Shown in pieces: positions 50,289 through 59,931 of a DNA stretch of 64,000 bases; the stretch's first letter is position 1, and each line of letters opens with the position of its first letter. This stretch comes from Clostridiales bacterium (lineage in GTDB: Bacteria; Bacillota; Clostridia; Christensenellales; Aristaeellaceae). Below the pieces are notes generated by a model, which made no database searches, was not told the DNA's origin, and worked only from the letters and a program-made list of their open reading frames with translations. A program made the translations under genes and the position numbers. The stretch is taken from positions 50,369-114,368 of the forward strand of contig SVGM01000006.1 in assembly GCA_015056365.1 (NCBI GenBank), written 5' to 3'.

Positions 50289-53200
50289 ATGAAGATCCCG
50301 CAAAACCGGAACCGCTGGCTGGCGCTGACGATGGCGGTTGTGTTGCTGGCCAGCCTGTGGATCCTGCCCGGTGGCGGCCTGATGGCTGCATCGGCAGAGA
50401 CTGCACCGGCCGGGACGGCATCCTCTGCCGATGCAGCGGCGGCTCCGTCCACTGACCCCATCGATCCCACCCAGTGGGGCATCTCCCTGCGGGAGGACGG
50501 CACCCTGCTGGTGTACGCTTACTACGGCACCGAAAAAAATCTGGTGGTTCCCAGCGAGCTGCTGGGCATCCCAGTAACGGCGGTGGATGTGTGGGAACTG
50601 TACCCCAAGGATGAGCTTGACCCCAACCGGCCGGTGTACCCGGCGTTTTCGCTGACCCTCCCGGAGAGCGTTACCCATATCGAGGGGTCTTTCTACGCAG
50701 AAGGCCTGCGCAAGCTGACCATCCGAGGCGATGTGGACTGTCTGCCGAGAAACTTTCTGTATGGCCATGAAAAGCTGCAGGAGGTGGAGATTACCGGCAG
50801 CGTTGGCATCATCGAAAAAGATGCTTTGGACTACTGTGACAATCTGACAACCGTCAATCTGGGTACCCGCATGCCGGAGGTCACCGACGGTGCCTTTTTC
50901 GGCTGCGACAAGCTGGAAACGGTTGCGGTGGCTGGCGAAACCGTTCCCGTTACCCGGTGGCAGAGTTCCTACAGCACTTCCACTTCGTATGTGCAGCGGG
51001 AGCAATTGACGGACGAAGCGGGCAACCTGTACGAACTCAACGCGGATGGCGCATCCGTTACGCTGATCCGTATGCCGGAAGAGCAGCTGCAACAGACGCA
51101 GCTGGTGCTGCCCTCCTACTGCGGCGAATACCCGGTAACTGCCCTGGGCGGCTCTTTCCTGGCAAGCAAGCCCATGCTGGAATCCGTGATACTGCCCACA
51201 CAGCTCAAGGATACGGGCCGCTCTACCTTCTCCAACTGCCCCGCCCTTCGGGAGGTCATTCTGCCGGAAGGGCTTGAAACCATTGGCGATTCTTGCTTTT
51301 ACCGCTGCGAAGCCCTTGTGTCCATCACCCTGCCCGAAGGCGTTGTGACCATCGGGGATGAGGCTTTTATGCACTGCACCGCCCTTGCCGAAATCACCCT
51401 GCCCTCTATGGCCACTTCCATTGGCTTCCGCAGCTTCTACAGCTGCACAGCCTTGGAAAGCATCACCCTTCCCGAAGAGCTTACCCACATCGGCGACGCT
51501 GCTTTTGAGTACTGCCAATCTCTCAAGGCCATCACCCTGCCGGAGGGGCTGGAAAGCCTTGGCGATTCTGCGTTCTCTTACTGCTCGTCCCTCAAGGAGA
51601 TCGTCATTCCCCAAGGCATCACTGCGCTGCCGGACTACCTGTTCTGCGAATGTGTGGCTTTGCGCAGCGTCACCCTGCCCGAAGGGATGACCACCATCGG
51701 CACGCATGCCTTTGAAAACTGCGCTCTGCGTCAGATCAAACTGCCACAGAGCCTTACCCAGCTGGGTGAATACGCCTTTGGCCGCTGCTATTCGCTGGAG
51801 AAGGTGAACATCCCCAGCGGCGTAACCGTCATCCCGGAGGATTGCTTCATCGTCTGTGAAGCCCTTGCCAGCGTCTCTTTGCCCGAAGGGGTAACGGAGA
51901 TCGGCGATAGCGCATTCTACGGCTGCAAGGCGTTGTCTTCCCTGACGCTGCCGGAGGGCTTGCGCATCATCGGCCCGTCCGCTTTCCGGGGATGCGCCCG
52001 GCTGCGCAAGCTGACCTTGCCGGAGGGGCTGTGCTCCCTTGGCCGGCATGCGCTGGCTGGTACCGGCTTGTCTTCCCTTACCCTGCCCCCGGCCATCATC
52101 GTGATCCCGGAAGGCCTGCTGTCCAGCTGCAAAAACCTGAGCCAGCTGAAGCTGGCGGAGGGCACGCTGTATCTGGGCAAGGATAGCCTCGGATGGACCA
52201 AGTCCCTTTCCACGGTGGAACTGCCGGAAAGCTTGCAGGTGCTGGCCTGTGAGGCGCTTAGCTACTCCGGCATCCGCACCCTGACCCTTCCTGCCTCCGT
52301 GACCCATATCGGTTCCCTTGCGCTGAATCGCACCGGCGCTACCTCCAACACCACCCAGTGGCTGATGCTGAAAAAGCTGACCATGAATAGCTTCGACTGC
52401 ATCATCGCCCCGGATTTTCTCTCGGAAAGCCCCAATGCCTATCTGAAAGAGGGCTACGAAGCCCACGACCGCAGCATGACGCTGGTGTGTGAGCCGGGCA
52501 GCACCATTGACGACCTGCTGGTGAACTCCAAGTGTATCAAGAAGGACTATCTGCCGCTGACGGAGTTCCCGGCGGAAACCGCGCCGGCTGATCCAGTGCT
52601 GACCGCCGATCGGTACGCAGGCCGCAGCGACCTGACGGAGATCATCATCCCCGAAGGCGTGGTGGTCATTGAAGCGGGCGCTTTTGCCGACTGCAACCGG
52701 CTCACTTCCGTCACGTTCCCCTCCACCCTGCAGACCATCGGCGAGAAAGCCTTTGCCAGCTGCGCCAACCTGACCGCCATCACCCTACCGGACAGCGTCA
52801 CGGAAATCGGGCACACCGCCTTTGCCCTGTGTCCCCGGCTTTCGCAGGTTACCCTGTCCGCCGGACTGACGGAAGTGCCGAAGCTGGCCTTCACCATGTG
52901 TGATTCGCTGCAAGAGATCGTCATTCCCGAAGGGGTAACAACCTTAGGCGATGATGCCTTCGGCCTGTGCGACCTGCGTAAGGTAACCCTGCCCACCACC
53001 CTGCAGACCATCAGCAGGGGTTGCTTTGCCTATAATGCCAAACTGACAGAGCTGGTGCTTCCGGAAGGCCTTACCTCCATCGGCATCGAGGCCTTTGCCG
53101 GGCTTTCCAAGCTGACCGAGATCACCATCCCTGCGGGGGTGGAATTCCTGCCCAGCAAGGTTTTTGTTGGCTGCCGCAGCTTGCGTAAGGTGGTGCTGCC

Positions 53201-53414
53201 GGAAGGATTGCTGGCCATCGGTTCCTGCACCTTCGAGCTGTGTGGCGACAGCGACAACCCCATGCGCATCAACCTGCCGGATTCTCTTGTGCGCATCGAC
53301 GACGACGCTTTCCTCTATTGCGAAGCCTGCGTCCGGGCCACGGTGACCGAGGGTAGCGTGGGTGAAGCCTTTGCGCTGGAAAAGGGCATCCGGGTGAGCT
53401 ATCCAGAGGAGTAA
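50289..53414 (+). CDS. BspA-like leucine-rich-repeat surface protein
   Basis: A 1041-residue exported protein. Residues 1-36 hold an N-terminal hydrophobic segment (LALTMAVVLLASLWIL, then an Ala-Glu-Thr boundary), with an Ala/Ser/Thr linker to about 60. The rest consists of about 35 LRR_5-type repeats of about 23 residues, LPEGxxxIGxxAFxxCxxLxxIT-like. Residues about 690-760 are an irregular stretch with few repeats. No sortase motif or GW domain is visible at the C-terminus. BspA-like proteins bind host or matrix proteins and are common in gut and oral bacteria; the exact ligand is unknown. AAAGGAGG precedes the ATG. Confidence 0.9.
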   Translation: MKIPQNRNRWLALTMAVVLLASLWILPGGGLMAASAETAPAGTASSADAAAAPSTDPIDPTQWGISLREDGTLLVYAYYGTEKNLVVPSELLGIPVTAVDVWELYPKDELDPNRPVYPAFSLTLPESVTHIEGSFYAEGLRKLTIRGDVDCLPRNFLYGHEKLQEVEITGSVGIIEKDALDYCDNLTTVNLGTRMPEVTDGAFFGCDKLETVAVAGETVPVTRWQSSYSTSTSYVQREQLTDEAGNLYELNADGASVTLIRMPEEQLQQTQLVLPSYCGEYPVTALGGSFLASKPMLESVILPTQLKDTGRSTFSNCPALREVILPEGLETIGDSCFYRCEALVSITLPEGVVTIGDEAFMHCTALAEITLPSMATSIGFRSFYSCTALESITLPEELTHIGDAAFEYCQSLKAITLPEGLESLGDSAFSYCSSLKEIVIPQGITALPDYLFCECVALRSVTLPEGMTTIGTHAFENCALRQIKLPQSLTQLGEYAFGRCYSLEKVNIPSGVTVIPEDCFIVCEALASVSLPEGVTEIGDSAFYGCKALSSLTLPEGLRIIGPSAFRGCARLRKLTLPEGLCSLGRHALAGTGLSSLTLPPAIIVIPEGLLSSCKNLSQLKLAEGTLYLGKDSLGWTKSLSTVELPESLQVLACEALSYSGIRTLTLPASVTHIGSLALNRTGATSNTTQWLMLKKLTMNSFDCIIAPDFLSESPNAYLKEGYEAHDRSMTLVCEPGSTIDDLLVNSKCIKKDYLPLTEFPAETAPADPVLTADRYAGRSDLTEIIIPEGVVVIEAGAFADCNRLTSVTFPSTLQTIGEKAFASCANLTAITLPDSVTEIGHTAFALCPRLSQVTLSAGLTEVPKLAFTMCDSLQEIVIPEGVTTLGDDAFGLCDLRKVTLPTTLQTISRGCFAYNAKLTELVLPEGLTSIGIEAFAGLSKLTEITIPAGVEFLPSKVFVGCRSLRKVVLPEGLLAIGSCTFELCGDSDNPMRINLPDSLVRIDDDAFLYCEACVRATVTEGSVGEAFALEKGIRVSYPEE

Positions 53415-53768
53415 CAAAGGAAACCTACGCGAAGGACAATCCCTCCGTCAAGGCCCCGCCTTGCCAACGGTCAGTTGTGCAACCGCCGCAGCCTCACAAC
53501 CTGTTCGCTGCGCCTTCACCCCCCGCCTGCTGCCTTGATGACTCTTCCCCAAAAACTTCCGGCCCGCACAGCCACTTCTTTAGTCAATCTTATCACCCAT
53601 CCCGCCTTTGAGGCCGTGAAACGGCCTCAATGATGGGATTCCAAAGGGCCTAAGGCCCTTTGGCGGGTTCCAAGGGCAGAGCCCTTGGCCGGTTTCAAGG
53701 GCAGAGCCCTTGAACGGGCGTGGGGCAGAGCCCCGCACCCATCCCCCATAAAGGAGGTCACATCCCCC
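53415..53768 (+). repeat. Spacer with hairpin repeats before the BMP-type importer
   Basis: The 354-base gap holds several family hairpins: GAGGCCGTGAAACGGCCTC at about 53610, CCAAAGGGCCTAAGGCCCTTTGG, CCAAGGGCAGAGCCCTTGG, CAAGGGCAGAGCCCTTG and GGGGCAGAGCCCC. The first half has nothing I can name. GAGGCCGTGAAACGGCCTC recurs at 62374 and 62504. Confidence 0.7.
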
Positions 53769-55310
53769 ATGTCCAAGGAAATCGTTCGCTTTTCCCATGT
53801 GAGCATGCAGTTTCCCGGCACGCTGGCCAATGATGACATCAGCCTGAGCATTTACGAGGGCGAGGTGTTCGCGCTGGTGGGCGAAAACGGGGCAGGTAAA
53901 TCCACCCTGATGAACCTGCTTTACGGCCTGCATCAGCCCACGCTGGGTGAGATCACCATCGACGGGCAGCCCGCCGGCAGTCAGCACAGCCCTGAGCGGG
54001 CCATGCAGATGGGCGTGAGCATGGTGCATCAGCACTTCAAACTGGTGCCCTCATTTACCGTAGCCCAGAACATCCTGCTGGGCCACGAACCCAAAAAGTG
54101 GGGGCTGTTCTACGATTCGAAAAAAGCTAACGAGACCGTGCGCAAGCTGTCGGAAACCTACGGGCTGGAGGTAGACCCCGAGCACGTGGTGCGGGATCTG
54201 AGCATCGGTCTGCAGCAGCGCGTGGAGATTTTGAAGGCACTGCGCACCGGCGCCAAGGTGCTGATCCTTGACGAGCCCACCGCCGTTTTGACCGCCCAGG
54301 AGACCGAGGAGCTGTTCTCGGTCATCCGCCGCATCGTCCGGGAGAAGAACATGACGGTGATCATGATCACCCACCGCCTGCCGGAAGTGATGCAGATCAG
54401 CGACCGGGTGGGCGTGATGCGCAGGGGCAGGATGATCGACGTGCTCAACACCGCCGAAACCAGCGAGCAGGCCATCTCCTCGCTGATGGTGGGTCGTGAC
54501 GTTATTTTCGACGACCTGCGCACCGAGCAGGAGTCGGGCGAGGAGATGCTGGTCATTCGAGACCTGCGCGCCAACAACGACCGGCTGCTGCCCGCCCTTC
54601 GGGGCGTCAGCCTGACCGTTCACGCCGGGGAGATCGTCGGCGTATGCGGTGTGGAGGGCAACGGCCAGACCGAACTGAGCGAGTGCATCATGGGAATGCG
54701 CGAGCAGGCAGGGGGTCAGGTGCTGCTGGGCGGCAAGGACATCAGCCGCCTCCAGCCCCGGGAGATCCGGGAGATGGGGGTCAGCTTCATCCCGGAGGAC
54801 CGCCTGTCCACCGGCGTTGATCAGAAATCCTCCATCAGCGAAAACCTGGCTCTTGGCAAGCACCGCACAAAGGAATTCAGCCTGCTGGGCGTTCATCTGC
54901 GCCGGGGCAGGGTGAAAAAATACGCCCAGCAGCTGGAGAAGCAGTTCGATATCCGCTGCGCAGGCGTGGATGAGCCGGTGCAGTCCCTCTCCGGCGGCAA
55001 TGTGCAGAAGGTGGTCATCGCCCGGGAATTCTCCTTCGAGACGCCGGTGCTGGTCATCTGCCAGCCCACCCGCGGCGTAGATATCGGCGCCATTGAGTTT
55101 ATTCACGAGCGCATCATCGAAAAGCGCAATCAGGGCTGCGCCATTCTGCTCATCAGCGCGGATCTGGACGAGCTCTTCCGCCTCAGCGATACCCTGGTCA
55201 CCCTCTACGACGGCCAGATCACCGGCCGCTTCAAGGCAGGGGAGATCACCATGGAGGAGATCGGCTTCTATATGCTGGGGGCCAAGCAGCAGGAGCACAA
55301 AGAAGCCTGA
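53769..55310 (+). CDS. BMP-type (nucleoside/simple sugar) ABC importer ATPase
   Basis: A 513-residue double ABC ATPase of the group that includes NupO and YufO. The first domain has Walker [10 protein letters not shown] near residue 38, signature LSIGLQQRVEILKAL and Walker B KVLILDEPTAVLT. The second has GVEGNGQTELSECI in the Walker A position, SLSGGNVQKVVIAREF and the Walker B region VLVICQPTRGVDIGAI. It starts the operon with two permeases and likely pairs with the BMP-type protein at 48385. ATG 53769 has AAGGAGG some 12 bases upstream. Confidence 0.92.
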   Translation: MSKEIVRFSHVSMQFPGTLANDDISLSIYEGEVFALVGENGAGKSTLMNLLYGLHQPTLGEITIDGQPAGSQHSPERAMQMGVSMVHQHFKLVPSFTVAQNILLGHEPKKWGLFYDSKKANETVRKLSETYGLEVDPEHVVRDLSIGLQQRVEILKALRTGAKVLILDEPTAVLTAQETEELFSVIRRIVREKNMTVIMITHRLPEVMQISDRVGVMRRGRMIDVLNTAETSEQAISSLMVGRDVIFDDLRTEQESGEEMLVIRDLRANNDRLLPALRGVSLTVHAGEIVGVCGVEGNGQTELSECIMGMREQAGGQVLLGGKDISRLQPREIREMGVSFIPEDRLSTGVDQKSSISENLALGKHRTKEFSLLGVHLRRGRVKKYAQQLEKQFDIRCAGVDEPVQSLSGGNVQKVVIAREFSFETPVLVICQPTRGVDIGAIEFIHERIIEKRNQGCAILLISADLDELFRLSDTLVTLYDGQITGRFKAGEITMEEIGFYMLGAKQQEHKEA

Positions 55311-55484
55311 GCGCCGCATGGTTTCGGAGCGATCAGGAAAACGGATTCCTGCTGAAAGAAGCAAAGCGGCAATGAACACATCCCGATTCCTCTGCGCTGA
55401 TGCAACGGGTATGGTGCGGAGACACGGAAGGCAGAGCCTTCTGCCGGGGTTAAGGGGCAGTGCTCCTGCGAAAGGATGAACCGT
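55311..55484 (+). repeat. Spacer with a decayed repeat between ATPase and permease
   Basis: The 174-base gap is unusual inside an ABC operon. It has GGGGTTAAGGGGCAGTGCTCCT at about 55436, a decayed double-hairpin copy, and no gene. Confidence 0.5.
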
Positions 55485-56612
55485 ATGAACAATTCCTTTG
55501 TACAGACCCTTCGGGCGCTGGTGCGCCTGAAACCCTCCCAGAAGCTGCAGCGGGACTATCTGACCTCGCTGGCCATCGCGGTGGCGCTGGCGTTCCTGGT
55601 GGGAGCAGGCATTCTGCTGCTTTGCGGTCATGATCCGCTTAAGTGTTACGCCGCGCTGTTCAAGGGGGCGCTGGGTACCCGCCGCGCCTTTGGCAACACC
55701 GTCGCCAAGACCATCACCCTGTGCCTGTGCGGCCTTGCCATGAGCGTGGCGGCCAAGGCGGGTATGTTCAATGTGGGCGGCGAAGGCCAGCTGTTCTTCG
55801 GCGCCATGGCTGCCGCCGTGGTGGGCGCTCATGTGAAGGGCGTGCCCGGCTGGGTGGTGACCATTCTGGCGCTGCTGGCGGCGCTGGCGGCTGGCGGTCT
55901 GTTTGCGCTGCTGCCCGGCTGGCTCAAGGTGCGCTGGAAGGTGGACGAGGTCATCACCACCATCATGCTCAATACCGCGGCCATCTATTTTTGCACCTAT
56001 CTGGCCAACGGTCCGCTGAAGACCGCGGAGAAGGGCATTGCCTCCGGTACGGACAGCATCATGGCGGAGGCGGCGTTCACCAAGCTGATCCCCCTGAGCA
56101 ACCTGACCACCGCGCTGTTCTATGCCATCGCCACGGCGCTGATCATCTGGTATCTGATGAGTCGCTCCACCATTGGCTTTGAGATGAAGCTCACCGGCGA
56201 CAACGACCGCTTTGCGCGCTACGGCGGCATCCGCGCGGACAAGCTGATGCTCTGGTCCATGGTGCTCAGCGGAATGATCTGCGGCATGGTGGGCATGCTG
56301 GAGATCTTTGGTCTGCACAAGCGTTTCCTCACCAGCGTCAGCAATGAGTTCTACTTTGACGGCATGCTGGTGGCCATGATCATGCGCTACAATCCCTTCG
56401 GCGTGATCCTGATGAGCTTCTTCTTTGCCATACTCAACATCGGCGGCCGTGCCATGGAGATGAGCGCCGGCATTCCCAGCGAGCTGATCCTGATCGTGCA
56501 GTCGATCATCATCTTCTTCATGGCGGCGGAGGGCGGCATCCGTACCGCGCTCACCAACCGCGCCGCGATCCGTAAGGCGCGCCGTGAGGCCGCAGCAAAG
56601 GGGGCAGTGTAA
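55485..56612 (+). CDS. BMP-type ABC importer permease 1
   Basis: A 375-residue membrane permease of the BPD_transp_2 family (NupP/YufP-like). It has an N-terminal helix near residues 25-50, then KAGMFNVGGEGQLFFGAMAAAVVG, KVDEVITTIMLNTAAIYFCTYL, NDRFARYGGIRADKLMLWSMVLSG and EFYFDGMLVAMIMRYNP, all family hallmarks. Two ATGs are possible; 55485 has AAAGG at good spacing, whereas 55476 lies too close. The following permease starts within its stop codon. Confidence 0.9.
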   Translation: MNNSFVQTLRALVRLKPSQKLQRDYLTSLAIAVALAFLVGAGILLLCGHDPLKCYAALFKGALGTRRAFGNTVAKTITLCLCGLAMSVAAKAGMFNVGGEGQLFFGAMAAAVVGAHVKGVPGWVVTILALLAALAAGGLFALLPGWLKVRWKVDEVITTIMLNTAAIYFCTYLANGPLKTAEKGIASGTDSIMAEAAFTKLIPLSNLTTALFYAIATALIIWYLMSRSTIGFEMKLTGDNDRFARYGGIRADKLMLWSMVLSGMICGMVGMLEIFGLHKRFLTSVSNEFYFDGMLVAMIMRYNPFGVILMSFFFAILNIGGRAMEMSAGIPSELILIVQSIIIFFMAAEGGIRTALTNRAAIRKARREAAAKGAV

Positions 56613-57529
56613 TGGGCGATATTTTCAACGTGCTTCTGCTTCAGAATACCCTGCGCACCGCAACGCCGGTGGTGCTGGCGGCGCTGGGCTGCCTGATGAC
56701 CCAGCATGTGAACATTACCAACATCGGCATCGACGGCATGATGCTCATCGGCGCGTTCTTTGCCGTGCTGGGCAGCTATTTCTTCGGCAGTTGGGCGGCC
56801 GGTCTGGCGCTGACCATTCTCATCGGTGTGGTGCTGGGCCTGTTCTACTATGTGTTTGTCATCAAGTTCGGCAGCGACGAGTTTATCATCGGCGTAGCGC
56901 TGAATATCTTTGCCGGCGGCTTGACGGTGTTCCTTCTGCGCACCATCTTTCAGGTGAAGGGATCCTTCTCCGATCCTGCCATCGTGCCGCTGCCCACCAT
57001 CCGTATCCCGTTCCTTGAAGGCATCCCGGTGCTGGGCGCGCTGCTCAGCGGCAATACCCTTCTGGTGTATGTCAGCTGGATCCTGGTGGTGGTCATGTGG
57101 GCGCTGGTGTACAAGACCCCCCTGGGCATTCACCTGCGCGCTGCCGGCGAATATCCGGAGGCGCTTACCGCCTGCGGCAGAAGCCCGCAGAAGATGAAGT
57201 GTCTGGCCAGCGTGATGTGCGGCATTCTCAGCTGCGTGGCCGGCGCGCACCTGTCGCTGGGGTACCTGACCATGTTTACGGAGAATATGTCTGCCTCCCG
57301 CGGATACGTGGCCTTCGCCTGCGTCATCTTCGGGCGGGGCAATCCGCTGATTGTGTTCCTGGCAGCGTTGCTGTTCGGTTTTATCGATGCGCTGGGCCTG
57401 CGGCTGCAGAAGCATATACCCAGTGATCTGACGGCCATGGCGCCCTATCTGGTCACAGTGGTGATGATGGTGGTCGTGGTTCTGTGGGAGAGAAGGAAGA
57501 AGCGCGTGGCGCTGAAGAGAGCGGCTTGA
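56612..57529 (+). CDS. BMP-type ABC importer permease 2
   Basis: A 305-residue membrane permease of the NupQ/YufQ type. Blocks are TATPVVLAALGCLMTQHVNITNIGIDGMMLIGAF, the cytoplasmic loop HLRAAGEYPEALTACGRSPQKMK and the last helices ending at a Lys/Arg tail. It shares one base with the stop of permease 1 (TAATG) and so is translationally coupled. With permease 1 and the double ATPase it forms a complete nucleoside or simple-sugar importer apart from the binding protein. Confidence 0.92.
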   Translation: MGDIFNVLLLQNTLRTATPVVLAALGCLMTQHVNITNIGIDGMMLIGAFFAVLGSYFFGSWAAGLALTILIGVVLGLFYYVFVIKFGSDEFIIGVALNIFAGGLTVFLLRTIFQVKGSFSDPAIVPLPTIRIPFLEGIPVLGALLSGNTLLVYVSWILVVVMWALVYKTPLGIHLRAAGEYPEALTACGRSPQKMKCLASVMCGILSCVAGAHLSLGYLTMFTENMSASRGYVAFACVIFGRGNPLIVFLAALLFGFIDALGLRLQKHIPSDLTAMAPYLVTVVMMVVVVLWERRKKRVALKRAA

Positions 57530-57599
57530 TGGAAGACGGCTGAGCTGTCTTTGGCGAAGAGTTTCGGCTCATTTGTGCGGTTTGCTGGGGGTGGCTTGC

Positions 57600-57903
57600 G
57601 TCCGCTAACGTCGCCGTGGGGTTTCTCGCGGCTGGCGCTGCGTGGGGCAGGGCAGGGCGCTACACGCCCCTGCACCCCGTGCCTACTCTTTCTGGAAAGA
57701 GTAGGCAGAAAGCTGCGGCACGCTACCTCCGGGCAAAACCCCAGAATGGCTCCGCTCTGCGCGGGGGCTGCAGATTGTCCGCGCTGCGCAGGCGGTAGAT
57801 ATACAGAAGTTCCTTGGCTTGCGCGACGCGCCGGACGGCTTCGCCCCTTTCCGCGCCTCGCTACGCCGGGGTTTTGCCCTCCGTTCGCTAACGCCGCCAC
57901 GGG
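57600..57903. repeat. Array II, 5' block
   Basis: Matches 7910-8208 almost base for base: GGGCAGGGCAGGGCGCT, the ACTCTTTCTGGAAAGAGT hairpin, CTGCGCGGGGGCTGCAGATTG and CGCGACGCGCCGGACGGC. No supported gene. Confidence 0.85.
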
Positions 57904-58758
57904 TTGCCGGGTGGTGGCTGCGGTATGGGGGCGGGGTGCTGCGGAGATAGGGTGCGGTTGCGGCTTGCCTATGTTCCGCCGCCAACAAACACCACCTCTC
58001 CCTGCGCAGCTGTACTGCGCAGTCCGGGGTGCAGGGGGTCACCCCCTGCTTGCCCTCCGTTCGCTAACGCCGCCCCCTGCTTGCCGGAAGGTGGCTGTAG
58101 TTTTGGGGTGGGGTGTTGCGGAAGTGTGGCGTGGTTGCGGCTTGCCTATGTTCCGCCGCCAACCAACATCACCTCTCCCTGCGCAGCTGCGCAGCGCAGT
58201 CCGGGGTGCAGGGGGTCACCCCCTGCTTGCCCTCCGTTCGCTAACGCCGCCCCCTGCTTGCCGGAAGGTGGCTGTGGTATGGGGGCGGGGTACTGCGGAG
58301 ATAGGGCGTGGTTGCGGCTTGCCTATGTTCCGCCGCCAACAAACACCACCTCTCCCTGCGCAGCTGTACTGCGCAGTCCGGGGTGCAGGGGGTCACCCCC
58401 TGCTTGCCCTCCGTTCGCTAACGCCGCCCCCTACTTGCCGGAAGGTGGCTGTGGTATGGGTGTGGGGTGTTGCGGAGATAGGGTGTGGTTGCGGGTTGCC
58501 TATGTTCCGCCGCCAACAAACACCACCTCTCCCTGCGCAGCTGTACTGCGCAGTCCGGGGTGCAGGAGGTCACCACCTGCTTGCCCTCCGTTCGCTAACG
58601 CCGCCCCCTACTTGCCGGAAGGTGGCTGTGGTATGGGGGCGGGGTACTGCGGAGATAGGGTGCGGTTGCGGCTTGTCTATGTTCCGCCGCCAACAAACAC
58701 CCCTCTCCCTGCGCAGTCCGGGGTGCAGGGGGTCACCCCCTGCTTGCCCTGCTCTTTA
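57904..58758. repeat. Array II: five tandem 177-bp units
   Basis: Units begin with TTGCCGG at 57904, 58081, 58258, 58435 and 58612; all four spacings are exactly 177. Each unit has a variable G-rich stretch, the block TTCCGCCGCCAACAAACACC, the palindrome CTGCGCAGCTGTACTGCGCAG and GCAGGGGGTCACCCCCTGC. The fifth unit is trimmed at its end. Since 177 is divisible by three, all three frames stay open; I do not take these as genes. Confidence 0.92.
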
Positions 58759-58783
58759 CCGGCGGGGGAAAAACGGGTATACT
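58755..58783 (+). promoter_or_regulatory. Probable promoter of the aminotransferase operon
   Basis: TTTACC, 17 bases, TATACT, at the end of repeat array II and 41 bases before the start codon. Confidence 0.65.
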
Positions 58784-58824
58784 ATGAATGGTATTTTTGG
58801 ACCTTTTCAGGAAGGATGCTGAGT

Positions 58825-59931
58825 ATGCGCATCAATGTGACCCGCAGCTCCATGCCGCCCATGGCGGAGTATGTGGAGGAGATCCGGGATTTGTGGGACA
58901 GTCACTGGCTGACCAATAACGGGCAAAAGGTGCTCCGGCTCAGGGATGAGCTGCGGGCGTATTTGGGCTGCCCGGAGGTGGAGTTGTTTACCAATGGGCA
59001 TCTGGCGCTTGAGGCGCTGGTGCGGAGCATGGGTCTGAAGGGCGAGGTGATCACCACGCCGTTCACCTTTGCCTCCACCACCCATGCGCTGGTGCGGTGC
59101 GGACTTGAGCCGGTGTTCGGCGACGTGCGCCGGGAGGACTGCACCCTTGACCCCGACGGGTTGGAAAGCCTGATCACGGAGCGCACCTGCGCCATTTTGC
59201 CGGTCCATGTGTACGGCAGACTGTGCGATGCGGAGAGGATCCAGCAGATCGCGGACCGGCACGGCATCCCGGTGATCTATGACGCGGCCCATGCCTTTGG
59301 CGTACGCAAAGGCGGCGTGCCGGCGGCTGCGCTGGGCTATGCCAGCATGTTCAGCTTCCATGCCACCAAGGTGTTCAACACCATCGAGGGCGGCGCGGTG
59401 ACCACGGCGGATCCTGCATTGGCACAGCGGCTGGCGCTGGAGAAGAATTTCGGCATTGCCAATGCAGAGAGCACGCCTGCGGTGGGCGGCAATGCCAAGA
59501 TGAACGAATTCCAGGCGGCAATGGGTCTGTGCAACATGCGGCACCTGCAGGAGGAGATCGCAGGCCGCAAGGCGGTGTATGAGCACTACGAGCAGCTGCT
59601 CCGGGGTGTACAGGGCGTCCGGCTGCTGGATGCGCAGGAAGATGTGGAGAGCAACTACGCCTATCTGCCGGTGTTCTTTGATCATCAGGCTGTGCGCGAC
59701 CGGGTATGCGATGCGCTGGCCAGGGAGGACGTATTCGCGCGGAAGTATTTCTATCCGCTGGTAAGTGATTTTGAGTGCTATCAGGGCAGGGCAGGTTTTG
59801 ACAGCGCCCGTACGCCGGTGGCCAAGGCGCTGGCGGATACCGTGCTGACCCTGCCGCTGTACCCCGGACTGGCGCCGGAGGACGTGGAACATATCGCTCA
59901 GGTGGTCCGCCGGGAGGCAGCCCGTGGGTGA
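58825..59931 (+). CDS. DegT/DnrJ/EryC1-family sugar aminotransferase
   Basis: A 368-residue PLP enzyme that aminates nucleotide-bound keto sugars. N-terminal RINVTRSSMPPMAEYVEEIRDLW leads to the cofactor-binding FTNGHLALEALV region and TTPFTFASTTHALVRCG. The Schiff-base lysine is in FSFHATKVFNTIEGGAV (near residue 182) and the PLP-phosphate His in YDAAHAFGV. The C-terminal ARKYFYPL matches the family. Start 58825 has GGAAGG upstream; a longer open frame into the repeat array is spurious. It overlaps the flippase gene by 8 bases. Confidence 0.9.
   Translation: MRINVTRSSMPPMAEYVEEIRDLWDSHWLTNNGQKVLRLRDELRAYLGCPEVELFTNGHLALEALVRSMGLKGEVITTPFTFASTTHALVRCGLEPVFGDVRREDCTLDPDGLESLITERTCAILPVHVYGRLCDAERIQQIADRHGIPVIYDAAHAFGVRKGGVPAAALGYASMFSFHATKVFNTIEGGAVTTADPALAQRLALEKNFGIANAESTPAVGGNAKMNEFQAAMGLCNMRHLQEEIAGRKAVYEHYEQLLRGVQGVRLLDAQEDVESNYAYLPVFFDHQAVRDRVCDALAREDVFARKYFYPLVSDFECYQGRAGFDSARTPVAKALADTVLTLPLYPGLAPEDVEHIAQVVRREAARG

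Noticed and set aside
50223-52466. 747-codon frame opposite the LRR gene
   Set aside because: Antisense of a repeated LRR gene, so its own repeats are only mirrored.
54051-56318. 755-codon frame opposite the BMP-type importer
   Set aside because: Antisense shadow; His/Gln-rich product across two real genes.
57551-58822. 423-codon Cys/Pro-rich frame over array II
   Set aside because: Same repeat effect; the product is low-complexity, is repeated in a second array, and lacks a ribosome site.
57904-59931. Open frame of 675 codons joining five 59-residue repeats to the DegT aminotransferase
   Set aside because: The repeat period (177) is a multiple of three and has no stop in any frame, so open reading follows automatically. 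Two other frames are open as well. The aminotransferase has its own ribosome site and promoter.
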